NCBI GenBank assembly: GCA_002803225.1
Contig: NXFV01001611.1
Location: 27,495 to 91,494, forward strand
Length of the DNA: 64,000 bases
Source: Gamarada debralockiae
Taxonomy: Eukaryota; Ascomycota; Leotiomycetes; Helotiales; Hyphodiscaceae
Direction of reading: 5' to 3'
Part shown: one piece after another, positions 48,500 to 60,170 of the stretch
Position numbering within the stretch: the stretch's first letter is position 1
How the letters are laid out: every line of letters starts with the position of its first letter
Position numbers and translations under genes: made by a program
Notes under the pieces: generated by a model
Databases searched by the model: none
Told to the model about the DNA's origin: nothing
The model's input: only the letters and a program-made list of their open reading frames with translations

Positions 48500-48507
48500 T
48501 TTTTATA
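48500..48507 (-). promoter_or_regulatory. TATA box of the GMC oxidoreductase
   Basis: TATAAAAA on the minus strand about 115 bases upstream of the ATG at 48386, a normal spacing for a regulated fungal gene. Confidence 0.5.
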
Positions 48508-49431
48508 CTTCCCGCCTTCAATGCTTGATTCATCTTGCATTCGTCCGCCATTATTATTGTACCATGAGGCTGGAAAACATCAATTTGGCAATTTTTCCGA
48601 CGTGTCTGTTTATCCAGCGAATGAGGAAGATCGAACCCCTGAAATTCGGCAAGAAAGTTTACAAATCACTAGCGCATGCGGAAACCAAGAGGACAGTACA
48701 ACCTCCTCGGGGAGGACAGCCTCCTCGGGGTCGGCAGTTATATGTAATCCCGACCTGGATACAAATAATCATATAATCCTATGAAAGAGTAAATTATATA
48801 ATGTAAGGCAATGCTATCCCAATAAGGAAGCGGCCATCTAGGGGCATCAAGTTATGAATTTTGTACTCCAATTTATACTGGAGTTATCTCTCTCTTACCT
48901 ACTCCTTATACACAATTACGCTTATATGAAGCACAATTTTATGCAATTATATATTGCTCGACCTGATTATATTGTAACGCAGAATCTGAGATCAAATATT
49001 TAATTATTCAATTACAAATCGCCCAGCGCTAACTGCCTCCGCTTCATCGGGCCGGACCATCTCACTTGCCGGGCCGGACCCCTGCCTATATCTCCACAGA
49101 ATGGCTGACCCACTGATTATGTTTAATTCCGTGCAAATTGGGCCTCGTAACCGCCGCAAAACCTCTGATCGGAGGGAGCCCGAAGTCAAGATATTCGATA
49201 TACTAGGCTACGAGAGATGAGATCGCGTTACCATGGCCCCAATTGATGGAACAGACAAACGACTTATTCTTCCCCATTGAGTATTTAAAGAAACCCGATT
49301 AAAAATGATGGAAGGAATATGACCCTAGCTTGAGACTCAAAGCAGTCAAAGCAGAGGCAAAGTGATGGCATTGTGATAGTTCTTTATCATTAAAATAATC
49401 AGAGCACTCGCCTCTCATACATTGTCGCCTT
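48508..49431. other. AT-rich tract with short repeats, possible transposon remnant
   Basis: 48750-49020 is clearly AT-rich, full of TATA/ATTA strings, and contains no frame worth annotating. Short repeats flank it: CCTCCTCGGGG at 48702 and 48720 (18-bp spacing) and CGGGCCGGACC at 49048 and 49070. The mix of a sharp AT tract and GC-rich repeats suggests an old, repeat-induced-point-mutated insertion, but no transposase or terminal repeat can be identified. Confidence 0.35.
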
Positions 49432-50240
49432 TCACTGGTCCCTAAGCGTACTTCTTCCTCCTGCACTACTCTCACTGAGCGCTTGCATTGCCAAAACGTT
49501 GCCTTGGGCGTTGATATAGATAGCACTAACCACACTAGGCCCATTATATGGCGTGTAGACGTATTCAATTGACCGTCTGGTTGTATCCGCTGAATGTCAT
49601 GTCACGCAAGAGCCAACGACCTGTTCCTTCAGAACGTTGCCATCATTACCCAGAAATTTGATCGACAGTATCACCGTTCTGCGCGAGGATGCGGTTGGTA
49701 TGTGTATTCCCACTGTAGTCGTTTATCGAGTACAGAATATTGTTGACCAGCTCGTAAGACCATCGTGCCACCGTGCTGCTGGTTCCGGTGAGGCCGCTAA
49801 CTGTGATGTTGACGAGTTCGCCCACGTCTTGGTTTAGAGTAGCGATGATTGGATTTAGGTCGATGGAGATCAGCGTACCGTTGATCATGAGAAGAATGTT
49901 TTCCAGCCGGGCTTTGAGTAGAACCTTAGCACTGACATTCTGTTGACCAACGATACGCGGTCGATGGACAGGTCTACACCGGCATTGAACTGTAAAGAGT
50001 CTGGAGTTAGCCTTGCTTGATTAAGGAAAACGATGAGCGGCCACATACATTGCAGGTGCATCACTAGTCATTGGATGTATCTTAAAGCTAAAGACGCTGG
50101 GAGGGATCTAAACAATTTCCACAGGGGCTCGAAGAGATACGTACTGTTAATAGCTGTAGAACCTGCACATCTAGGTTGATCTTTGCGGTAAGATTGGACG
50201 CAGTAATGTCAATCTCGCCAACGCTCACGGATACGCCTTT
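49432..50240 (-). pseudogene. Frame-broken secreted-type gene, copy A (leftward)
   Basis: Minus-strand coding-like blocks: EIDITASNLTAKINLDVQVL ending LLT; an intron of about 150 bp (GTACGT ... TTTACAG); FNAGVDLSIDRVS; after a frame change near 49955, NVSAKVLLKARLENILLMIN then SIDLNPIIATLNQDVGELVN and YSINDYSGNTHTNRILAQNG; after more frame changes near 49650 and 49560, DGNVLKEQVVG, MTFSGYNQTV and EYVYTPYNGPSVVSAIYINA. At least three indels break it. The pattern of NxT sequons and short hydrophobic repeats fits a secreted fungal protein of unknown function. It is related to the rightward copy at 50511..51367 and lies head to head with it. Confidence 0.6.
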
Positions 50241-50510
50241 ACATCATCAAATCTAAGCTATGGGAAAGAATTCCATATGGATAAAGCGTTGAAAACAGGA
50301 TTGCTGTAGGAGTATCGGAGAGACTTCTCCTGAAATACCGACATGGGTACCGAATAGATGGCTTCATGATATTAGCATATGACACTGCCAGTATCGCGGA
50401 CAGTTGCGTAAAAGCGAAGGCTTCGCAATACGACGCAACGTTCTAACACGTCACTCGCTCAACGACTTACCTCACCTCACGCTCATTCTTACCTTTCTTC
50501 ATACGCGGCA

Positions 50511-51367
50511 ATGTCCTCTCATTTGATCCTACGTGCTCTTGTCGCGCCATTGGACCTCATCTCTTTCATGTCACACGGATTCTGTGCACCCCTCGAAGTC
50601 TTCTTCGCATACCTCGTCTCCCGTCCTCCCTTCGACTTCCGCCTCTCTCACTGCGTCCTCGATTGTCGCGACCTCAGTCTCAAGCGCCGTCGTGTCTGCA
50701 TCTACTTCTACACCCCAGACGTGCTGCTGAACGTGCCAAATTTGTCTGTGGTCGCATGAACTCGACGTGGATAGCCCAAACCGATGTCAATCTCAATGCT
50801 CAGGTTGCGAGCTTGGTATCCCTAAATGCTGGGGTTCAGATCTCCGTACAAAGATCAACGTGACTATTGTCAATGTCGAGGCCGAGCTTGAGTAAGAAAT
50901 CGTCTTCCCCAAAGAAGTTTGATCTTTGGCGTAGAATGAGTCTTCGTCATGCAATCAAACATACCTCAACCTTGTCTGGTCTCTTGTGATCCTTCCTGGT
51001 ACAAGAAATGCTAACTTTGAGGGCTGGCAGGCTCATCGTACGGCTCGGTCACTTAATTGACATCGTCAACCGCGTGTTCCAATATGTCGACTTCAACTCC
51101 TTACTAATTAACACGCTGAACAATGTAACGAGCATACTGGAACCAATCGTGGGTGCTGTAGATGGATTGCTTGATCCCATTACACTGGGTGGGACAGTGC
51201 TGTCGTTCTTAGTCGACAATCTGGGCAACATAGTACAACAAGTCGTAGGCGCAGGAGGGAGTATAGTCAGCTCGATAGTGGGCAATTACTTGACCAACAT
51301 GACAGACACAGGATTGGTTCAGAGCCTCGGAAGCGGTCTCACCCAGAAACTGTATTCGAATTCATAG
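50511..51367 (+). pseudogene. Frame-broken secreted-type gene, copy B (rightward)
   Basis: Blocks in changing frames: a leader-like MSSHLILRALVAPLDLIS; a Ser/Thr-rich stretch (SSSHTSSPVLPSTSASLTAS); VLLNVPNLSVVA; AQTDVNLNAQVASLVSLNAG; KINVTIVNVEAELE ending at a GTAAGA donor near 50894; an intron of about 115 bp; then a clean block with VRLGHLIDIVNRVFQYVDFN, LVDNLGNIVQQVVGAGGSIV and VGNYLTNMTDTG to a stop at 51367. The shared motifs (LNA.V..L.S.NAGV.IS; V.LTxMT) show kinship with copy A. At least four frame changes make it a pseudogene unless base errors are present. Confidence 0.55.
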
Positions 51368-51977
51368 GTCTCATTGAGGAACACCAACTTTGCCATTCTT
51401 GCCGCATTTTTGAAAAGCCGCGATGATGCCGTGGCCATCGTCTAAGCCATCACGCCAAGGCTCTATGATGCATATATCTTTTGGTTCTGGATGTGAGTGA
51501 CCAGCAACCATTGCTCGAAAAGAGTAGTGCCATCGCTGCTGCAGCAATAAATGAGAAACTTAGAGAAATCGCAGCGGCTGAGAACTATTTAACAACTAGC
51601 ACAGAGTGAGGAGAGCTCGCGGATATAGAAACTTGGATACTTTTAACCAGCATATCTTGTGGAGAACAAAACGTATGTCGCATAACATCGTATGATTTTG
51701 CCATCGGCAGCTTTGAGGACCAAAATGAAGGAATGGGTGAGGGATAAATACGAAAATTGGAAACTCCGCAGGCAATGAACAGACCTCCAATCCGGACTTG
51801 GGAGATCAACGTCGGCCAAGACGAGCCCGAGCATTGCCAGCCTCGCAACACATGTTTTACACATCGATTTTGAAGAAGCTTGAGGTTATCACTGGAAATG
51901 GTTTGCTTGCGGACATCTTCATATAACTTGAGAAGTGTTCTTTGCCGCTCGCCCGTATTTTAGTCTTTGGGCGTGTC
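51368..51977. other. Intergenic, nothing recognised
   Basis: 610 bases between copy B and the trypsin-like gene 3' end. Short frames exist on both strands but carry no recognisable motif. Confidence 0.4.
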
Positions 51978-52922
51978 TTAGTCCCCTAAAGACATTTCTG
52001 CTCTGCTCGTCGAAGGTGGCACAGCAGCTGGTAGATTGTTCTGCAGAAATTCCCTGATAGCTACAGCAGGAATCCCATGCCTCATAGCCGTCTTGTCATC
52101 CCACGACGAGTGAAGTCCGACCAAAGTTCCATCCGCTTCTCGAAGTAATGGAGCTCCCGAATGCCCCCAATATGTCCATGCATCATGCATCAGAGTTCCG
52201 ATCTCAGAATTATCCTGTGGATTTGCCCCACGAACCATACCGCGGAACGTGCCTTCAGATACCTCAACGAGGTTATATTTTGTGCGCCGTTCGGACGTCG
52301 ATTCCAGATCGTCTCGTCCGGGTTGGCCGATGCAGAGAATAGGTATTTTGTACGATAGCTGGCTTGCAGACAGGGAGACAAATCGAAAGACTGGCAGATC
52401 CCCAATCTCAGCCTGGTCTGATTCGATAGCAACGACCTTGAGAAATGCCAGATCCCGCTGTGGATCCCATTCTCGACATTCGACCTGGACAGCCAGCCCT
52501 GTGTAGAATAACAACCACCTCCGTTTGTTCGCCGCCTTGTATTCTTCCTCATCGTCACCGAAACAGTGTGCGCAGGTCAAGATCCATCCCGCAGTGTCAA
52601 CACAGACTGCAGTCCCTGCCTCATACTGGGCGAAGATCAAGGTCGACTCGAGGGCATTACGAATATGATCGCCGGCTGGCAGAGAGGCCAGCGTCGCAGA
52701 TGCGGTGGATTTCAGTCGGGTTTGCTTCTCGCGCAGAAAATTCAACTCTGCCGAGGAGAGGCCAGGTAATTTGGTCCCGGGGCGGACGATTTGAATCGCG
52801 GTATCGTGAGATGAAAAAAGCTTGTTGGTGTCGAATGTGACGGGAGACGAAAAAGTGCTTGGCGGAACGGCAGCCGGCGCGTTTGGGGTAGCTCCTGACC
52901 TCAAACCACGTCTGTTTGCCAT
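51978..52922 (-). CDS. Trypsin-like (S1-fold) protease domain protein, probably intracellular
   Basis: Intronless, 314 residues from the ATG at 52922. The chymotrypsin-fold triad is visible: His in GWILTCAHCFG near residue 118, Asp in QRDLAFLKVV near 155, and Ser in WGHSGAPLLREADGTLVGLH near 257. An acidic DDEEEYKAANKRR loop follows the His. There is no signal peptide; the N-terminus is basic and then Ser/Pro-rich (ANRRGLRSGATPNAPAAVPP), so a cytosolic or nuclear place is inferred. This resembles fungal trypsin-like peptidases that carry the HtrA/trypsin catalytic core without a PDZ domain. Substrate and pathway are unknown. Confidence 0.82.
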   Translation of the reverse strand: MANRRGLRSGATPNAPAAVPPSTFSSPVTFDTNKLFSSHDTAIQIVRPGTKLPGLSSAELNFLREKQTRLKSTASATLASLPAGDHIRNALESTLIFAQYEAGTAVCVDTAGWILTCAHCFGDDEEEYKAANKRRWLLFYTGLAVQVECREWDPQRDLAFLKVVAIESDQAEIGDLPVFRFVSLSASQLSYKIPILCIGQPGRDDLESTSERRTKYNLVEVSEGTFRGMVRGANPQDNSEIGTLMHDAWTYWGHSGAPLLREADGTLVGLHSSWDDKTAMRHGIPAVAIREFLQNNLPAAVPPSTSRAEMSLGD

Positions 52923-53510
52923 TTTTGGAGCGAAGTCATCGCGATTTTCGTGGAGTTGAAATCGTTCAATCTTTTTGAGCGTCTTGAAGCCATTCTAGGC
53001 AGCGATCGTTGGCCCAGCAACATGACCGACCTTTTCAGAACAATCATTGAAATTTGCGTACCCCCCTTCTGGTTCTTTATGAATCTATTGATTCACCGTG
53101 GTAGTACCACATATCGTGTTCATTTCTGCGTAGTCGTATAATTAGCCACATAAATCTAATGCTATCGCGTTTGCTTCCAAGTGGATTTCTGGATTCGTTG
53201 GCAGCATAGTCAACCGGATTTTCAGAAGGAGGCCACGACGAACCACACCGCATGACGCATTGCTGCACAGCTGAAAAACGCCCGTATTGCTGAAGCCCCA
53301 CTAATTGGCGCAGCCATAAAATTAGTTGGTTCAGTTCGCCCACGATTAAGTTTAGGTTGTGAATTAATCTGTACCCAGAAATAATAGGGGAAATGGAATA
53401 GTAGCCACGTACTATCAAGGCCAGTTGTGCTTCCAAAGTGAATGACTTGGCTTAGAGTCTACTGTCTATGCGATGATCTCATACTAAATCTGTGGTTTTG
53501 CTACTTGATT
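52923..53510. other. Intergenic between two minus-strand genes
   Basis: 590 bases; promoter of the trypsin-like gene and 3' end of the next gene. No coding signal. Confidence 0.4.
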
Positions 53511-56500
53511 CTAGTCTACATCATCCAAGTCGCTCAAATACTCGAAATTGAAAGCTGGGAGACAGGGCGCTGAGGATTCCCCAGCGCCGGAAAGTCCTTT
53601 GTCAGCAACGCCGCAATCACTCCCCAGCTTCGTCCTTTTACGCGTGTTCCAAGATGAAAGCTTATCCGCCATCCTGCCCGGAGACCTCTTGGAATTCTTT
53701 AAAGTTCCTTTCTGAACAGAAATATCCAGTCCGCCCGGTGTCATGTCAGTCTCAATCGAATTTGCTGCCTGGATATTTGAGACTGCTCGTAGGTCTTGCG
53801 TGCCTCTTGGGCTCCCTTCCGGGGTTGGCTGCAATCCTCCACTCATACTCAATGCCGCTTCGCTTTCTCCTCGACTAGATGAGGGGGTCGAAATACTAGT
53901 AGAGCTCGGCAGCGGAGAATCTCCTTGGGCCGAATAGCTTTCCAAAGAGCGAAGTGGAGATATGCCTCCTCGGCCACTATCAGAGTTGGAGGAGACGCTC
54001 GTTCCGAGACCACTATCCTCATTGCCATTTTGATCGCCCGCTGTAAACAAGGACTTTTCCTGTTTTTCGGATACGACGTGGTTGTTCCTCCAAGGGAGAT
54101 GCAGGGAGGGGAGCTTCTGTGTACGCCCAAATAAGACCCCTCCCTTCAGATCATTAAACGGATGCGGATGCCTTTTCGACCCAGCCGAAGGAGGATAAAG
54201 CTCCTGGACCCGCTCACAGGGATTGCTTTTCTCGTCGGGCTTACAATCACACTGCTCAAAGGTCATACCGGCCTTGTGCCAATACACATCCTTTGCCAGC
54301 TTTAACTGTTTCGATTCTTGATGTCCGTGTAAATGGCAGATTGCTTTGAGCGTGCCAATCGTGGCTGCTAGATAGTCGCGCCCTTTCGGAGCAGAAGTCC
54401 AATGACGGCAGAGTTTACTAGATCCTCTCGCTGGAGTGATAAGCTCCCCAAAACCCTTTCCCAGCAGAGTTATAGCCCGAATACTCTTCACGAGCGCCAC
54501 CCAGCCCGCTCCACTAGGTTCTAAGTACAATTCTTGAGGGAGAATAATCTTTGGTCCATCAACAAGGTCCATGTACGCAAAGCCTTCGAGTCTGTCCCGA
54601 TCTGTTGCTCGTAATTGTATCGCATTTGCTGTCATCATCTTATTCTGACGATCATGAAGCCATTCAAGTTTATGATAGAATTCTCGAACAAGGTCCTGAA
54701 ATAGCCATTTTTTAGTATTGTGTATTTCTTCTCTGGTTTTCGTTGTTTTAGGCTCGCCAGTTGCTGGATCATCGACTGTTATGATCTTTACGACAGTCGA
54801 GATCTCAGTTTCCTCATCGATGACGAGCATTTTATTGGCCCGATCAAGTAGAGCCGCCTCAGCTGTGAAAGTCGCAGAGCCTTCCACTTCCGGCCTGGCA
54901 TAATGGAATCCCTGAAGCTCAAAGAATTCACTTGGGGTTAACGATAGTCGAGTGCAGGCGAGATGAAGTAGCGCGTTGGGTCCATCGACAAGCCAACCAC
55001 GTCGATCTCCTACGTCAAATAGCACAACATGAAAATTTCGTGCATCTCGAATCTCTTGGGTATATGTCGGCGCTCCTTGAAGATATGCCGGAGTGTCTTT
55101 GATCCCTTTAGCCAAAGAGGAGCCGACTGTGAAAAGCTTGCCCCCCGAAAAGGACAATTTGTCTAGCGCGATTCCGGGTCCACAATACTCGCAGCTTTCC
55201 CCATTGGGCCTGCCAATTTTATTGTACTCGATATCTTTCGTGCCTGTAGCAATGAAAAAGTTAGATCAGATACAGAGCAGGATTTAAAGCGTACCTGTAT
55301 TGAGGTGGACGTCCGGCGCCCATCCAACGAAATTTCTAGCATCCTGGACGGAAAAGGAATCTAAAACATTAGTAGTAACTCGATTTGGACATTCAAGTTC
55401 AGCAGCCAGGAAAGAAATTCGACTCTGGTCCTTGTTAAAAAGAAAGTGCCACTTCAAGGACTTGTCGATACGGTCTGTAGGCACAAACATAGTGGAAAAC
55501 CCCTTGAGGAGAAAGGTTTCGTCAAAGACAGTCGCCCTATCAGTATTTCCAAGCATCGCCATCATATTAAGAGGAATCTCTAGCCCCTTTTCATCGTTGT
55601 CCCGAGCCAGTATTGGATATCCTCTGACAACTACTGGGTTACGGAATAAATACTGCCAGCAGGTTCCGTTCTGCTTTGACTGCTGTGGGTAGGAATCCAG
55701 GTGTTCTAACGTGCAATCAACCTTGAATGTCGGTACTGGAGACGTAAGCCTTGTGAGTCGTGGTTTCGAGTACATTATCTGATTCTCTGATGGCGATGAG
55801 CGCAGGGCGGCGCAGATCCACGCTAACTGTTCTCCTAGTTCGGCCAGGGATGATTCTGAGCCACTCGCGACTACGTGGACGACCGAATCTCGAAGGATTA
55901 TTCCGAGCTGGGTGCCGTCGACCATTTGACCTTCATGTCTCTTAGCACATCGAAAGTTAGTATAATCATAGGAAGTGGAATGTTTACATCTGTACGTAGC
56001 GCCCACTTGATTGACAGCGAGGCAACTCTCCAGAGCTCCCAGCGTTTCCATCCCGGTTTTAGGCCATACTTGACGCATATAACCCTCGCAAGTCGACGCT
56101 TGAGCACTTGTCTCGGAGCCACATAAAACAATCACTTTTCCTAGAGTTGTCTCTGGTGCATGAGGAAATTGTTCCTGGAGAAACTTTTTTGGACACCATC
56201 GAAGCTCAAAATCTGCCATTCTAGTTGATGTAGCGCCGTATTCGTGTAGTGGATCTTCAAGTCCACGAAGCATCTCAGTCCTAATAACCTCGATTACTGT
56301 TCCATTCCTGTTTGTAAGAGCGAGTTCGGATTTTAAGCGTGCGATGAGCCATTGGTAGGCATCACTTTCGACGAGAAATCTCCGAGCTTCTGGAAAATTA
56401 ACCATGCTGTAGTCTTCTTCATCTTCGGTGGGTACTTCGTTGAAAAGATCTTCTGGTACATTGGTACGACCAGGAATAGTTCCGTCGATATCTAAATTCC

Positions 56501-58478
56501 ACATGTTCATCTTCTCTTCCAATGTCAATCCATCTGACCCTCTACGAGTAGATACTGCTTCAGTCTCCATGCTTGGATGGAATGATTTTGCATGTTCTTG
56601 AAAAAGCTGTGCAATGCGACTAGAAGGCCCCTTAGTAAATGCTATGAATATGAGAGATATACTGTTTTGCATAAAACAAACTTACTTTCGTTGTTGACGC
56701 ACAAATAAAGCTGCCTTTTCTTGCTCGCTGTGTCTTGCCGCATGAGCAATTCTCATTGCAAAACTTTTCAGGATATCGGAAACAGTTTCTGCCTGGAGAC
56801 TTGCTGTGCTATACTGAGGGAGGAAGGACTCCAAATTCCGGCACAATGCGCTCGAAAATGAAACTGCAAGTTTATATTTCGCATCGCGGGTCAATTTAAG
56901 GTCTCGATTGTCGGTCATGATACTTTCGGCGTCCGTCCCAGCTGGCTTTCCATCTTTTCCTGGTTCTTGAGCTGTTCCGAGGGAATCATAACCTGAATCA
57001 GTCGTTGGACCGCATAAAGGATTCTGAATATCTAGATTGTGATTCTTCCTGTCTGTGGTGAAATTTCCAATGTCTATCCCGCTACCTAGCGCGCTTGGTG
57101 GGGTTGGGCTGTATAAGGGATTCTGAATCTCAAGATTTTGATCCTTGGCGCCGGTCGTGAAGCTGCTTTCGTCTATCCCGCCTCCAAGTCCAAAGTCCAT
57201 GTTACCCATTCCATATCCCATTGGGGGGTGGAAAGGAGCTTTCCGGACGAGGTCTTTTCCGTCAGGTTTATAGTGCTGGTACGTTGGCATACGAATGAAG
57301 TTTCCATAGACCCACCACTCGATTGTGCCTTCCATACCACAGTTAGAGCAAGGGCCAGAAGGGAAGTTGTTTATATTTTGACAATAGGAGCAAATGTAGC
57401 GGTGGGCAGGCGTAATGCGAGTGTAAGCAAAGTGGGTTTCGAAATGGATCTGCAAAGCTTCAGCGTCTTTGAAGGGGTGGTGGCAGAGACCGTCAAGATG
57501 TGCGCAGAAGAAGAAGTAGCCACGGAGGACGCCGAGCGCGATCATTTGGCCGTTTTGGTATCCGGTATATGGATCGATGTTTGGGAAGGGCATTGTGGGC
57601 ATTGTGAGATCGGCGGGACCAGGAACATCACGGTGGGAAGCTATCTCAGCTAAGAGGTCGGCTTCGGTTGCATATGTGGACGCTTGGGAATCAGTTTGAG
57701 CGGGTTTAGACAAGGGGATGTCAAGAAGTAGATCGTCGAGACCAACGCTAAGTATTGAGGTCGTTTGTCTAAGAGAGCCACCCGAAGCTAATTGATCTGC
57801 AGGTGTAACTCCAGAAGTACGATTGGGAGAACTGACGTTTGAGAAACGGGATTGCTGAAGGGACTTTGCGCGTTGTCTGGCGCGATCTTTAGCTTGTCGA
57901 GCCTTCTCAAGGCTATCGATATCGTGGTGTTCAAATGGGCAAGGGGCTCGTCGACCACGGCAGATATCGCAGGACCCAAGGTGTCGGATCAACGCAGCCT
58001 TTGCCTTGGTCACAGGTGATAGAGGCCTTCTAATACTTGATTCCGTGCTGCCATTGGGTGTCGCATCGGGTGTCGCATATCCCCGGCTTTCCACGCCGGT
58101 GAAAGAGTCGACAGATTCGGTCACGCCATCGTAGGTAGAGTTTGAGACAGGAGATATAGAAGCTGTTGATGATCCGTGCGAAGTGAGAGAACGAGCTCTG
58201 GCAGGTAGGGGTATGTTGAGATAATTGGCGGGTTCTATCGAAGATTGAGATTCTTGAACGCGCTGAGCCAACCCCTTTTCGTACCAGTATTTGTTATATA
58301 GCTTCAATGCCTTGGGAAACTTTTCGGACGAGATTGGTATTGGGTACGAAGGGAACAATTGTCCTTGTTGTTGTGGGTGAGTTTTAGTCCGAGTGACTCT
58401 AGTTCGAATTGGAAAAGGCACCTGAGAGAGACGTGGTGAAGGCAGTGGGGATATTTGCCCTGCCTGTTTGTGGAACAT
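53511..58478 (-). CDS. Large zinc-finger-bearing fungal protein of unknown function
   Basis: Exons 58478..56686, 56619..55295 and 55243..53511 (introns 66 and 51 bp) join to 1,616 residues. The N-terminus is Ser/Pro-rich, with a Cys motif LGSCDICRGRRAPCPFEHHD near 175 followed by a basic coiled stretch (SLEKARQAKDRARQRAK). A zinc-finger cluster lies around 345-400: CAHLDGLCHH, HFETHFAYTR, YICSYCQNI and SGPCSNCGMEG. Exon 2 holds a well-folded core: VESDAYQWLIARLKSEL, GEQLAWICAALRSSPSENQ, FRNPVVVRGYPIL, GLEIPLNMMAMLG and LLKGFSTMFVPTDR. Exon 3 begins with NGESCEYCG, then a long domain, and ends in a Ser-rich acidic tail. I recall this architecture in many Ascomycete genomes as a large uncharacterised family with similarity to immune-receptor-like sensors; no catalytic motif is visible. 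Confidence 0.85.
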
Positions 58479-59052
58479 CGTGAACAGGTACAATAGAAAA
58501 CCTTTGTTGGGAACTATGTGACGAAGGGGTCGACCAGATCAAGAACGATTCATATATATTAAACATTTCGTCTCTTTAAAAGACAGGACTGAGTGCAGGT
58601 CGTGAGGCTGAGATGGCCTCGACTGCGCCTCCTTTTGCACAGCCTTCAAGCCACCTAGTGTCCGTAAGTTGAATGCACAGCATGCGGCTAAATTATCGCT
58701 TGTAAAAAACCCAACAAATTAAGTCGCCCCATGCAGATCAGACGTTACGTGCGCAGCCAGGTTGTGTGTCAATCTACACGCAAATACGGAGCACAAAAAT
58801 CAAATACTTCTAACCCTACTCCATCAAACTTATATCGGCAACCGGCAACTTTGCATCTGCAGTCAGCTACCCACAACAGGCGACCTTCCGAGCCCGAAAG
58901 TCCTCTCAGCCGTCATCGGGCATCATCTCTACCAAACCAATTTTCTCGAAGAATCACAGCCTCATCATGACTGAGGCGTTCGAGTCGGGCCCAATGGACC
59001 ACTTAGCAGATTTCTAGCCAGCCACGGAAGATAGACTGAAACCTATGTATCG
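58479..59052. promoter_or_regulatory. Intergenic upstream of the large gene
   Basis: 570 bases between divergent units. No clear TATA box or coding frame. Confidence 0.35.
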
Positions 59053-60170
59053 ATGTTCACAAAGGCAATCGTAGAGAAATTAACTCGGAATCCTGATTCC
59101 AACAAGGCACTCATAGAAGATAGCGATGAAGAAGACGAACGAGATCAGCAACTCTACGAGCGTGATGAGAAACTGCACGAGAAGATATACGAGGAACTAA
59201 GCGAAGCGGACTATGAACTTCGCGTTTCAGTTTACAGCGCGCTTCTTCGCATAGGTTTCGAGAATTACGAACGTACTCTCGTTACCCACAGAGCACATAA
59301 TATGTGGGCAGCGAAGTGGTATTGCGCCAGGGAGTTTCCGCTTAAGCAACTTGGCTTGTGACGGAGAGTACACGAAGACTGGCCTCACTGGCCAACGGAT
59401 CCTGATTCTGGTTTCAGATATCTTCTCAGCGGGAAGCTGAGAGAGGATCCAATGCAGTCTGAAGTGGAGATACGTGAGAGGATGGAGATCTGATGACGGC
59501 AGATACTGCGAAATATCGTGAATATAGAATTATTGCCTTGGCTGATATATATTTGGGAAGTTTCCCTGCACCTCACGATATAGGAACAGGCGGCGCACTC
59601 CACAACAAGCTCAATATGATTCTCAACGGGGCCTATGATTTACTGGCGCCCCGAGGATGTTGACCTGAACAATATTCCCAAGCAAACTCACAACCGCCTT
59701 GAAATTATGGACTTGGCGGACAAATACGTGGAATGGCTGGGGATTGATCCGCCGCTGCGGAAGCCGTGTCGCAAATTCAACGCAGAAAGAATCGTCGATC
59801 CTATCATTTATAGCAGAACATGGAGTCGTGCGGAAGCTTCGGCTTATGAAAAATATGATGCTATCTCTAAAATCTGGGGGCAATCGAAAGCGGGACGTGA
59901 ACATGAAATACTGATGCCGAAGAACTCGTTGAGTACGGATAGGGCAAGGGCCGCAAGTATGTTAAATTCGCGCTCTATGCCTTGGGGCTGTCTCTCGATG
60001 ACATCAGATAGAGACTTCAGAGACTCGTCAAAGTGGCAGACGAAGTTTTGAATCCTTGGGAAGAGATGATCAAGAACGACCCTGAGGTGGCTAAGAAACG
60101 GACGAGGGCGGCCAAGGCATATGGGTTGTCCGTTCGCGATTTATTATCGTCTCGTGGGCATCATCTCTGA
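59053..60170 (+). pseudogene. Decayed acidic/helical gene of unknown family
   Basis: The ATG at 59053 starts a plausible acidic protein (ALIEDSDEEDERDQQLYERD, then SEADYELRVSVYSALLRIGF). The same frame continues past TGA 59359 with HEDWPHWPTDPDSGFRYLLS to TGA 59491. Coding sense then moves to frame 59493 (TAKYREYRIIALADIYLGSF), to 59635 (IYWRPEDVDLNNIPKQTHNR, then DLADKYVEWLGIDPPLRKPC), and finally to a third frame (KYVKFALYALGLSLDDIR) with two in-frame TAG at 59940 and 60009, ending at 60170 after AKAYGLSVRDLLSSRGHHL. Two or more indels plus four nonsense codons make it a pseudogene. No known domain is recognised. Confidence 0.6.

Noticed and set aside
57138..57653. 171-codon plus-strand frame
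   Set aside because: Antisense shadow of exon 1 of the 1,616-residue gene, whose frame and motifs are far more convincing.
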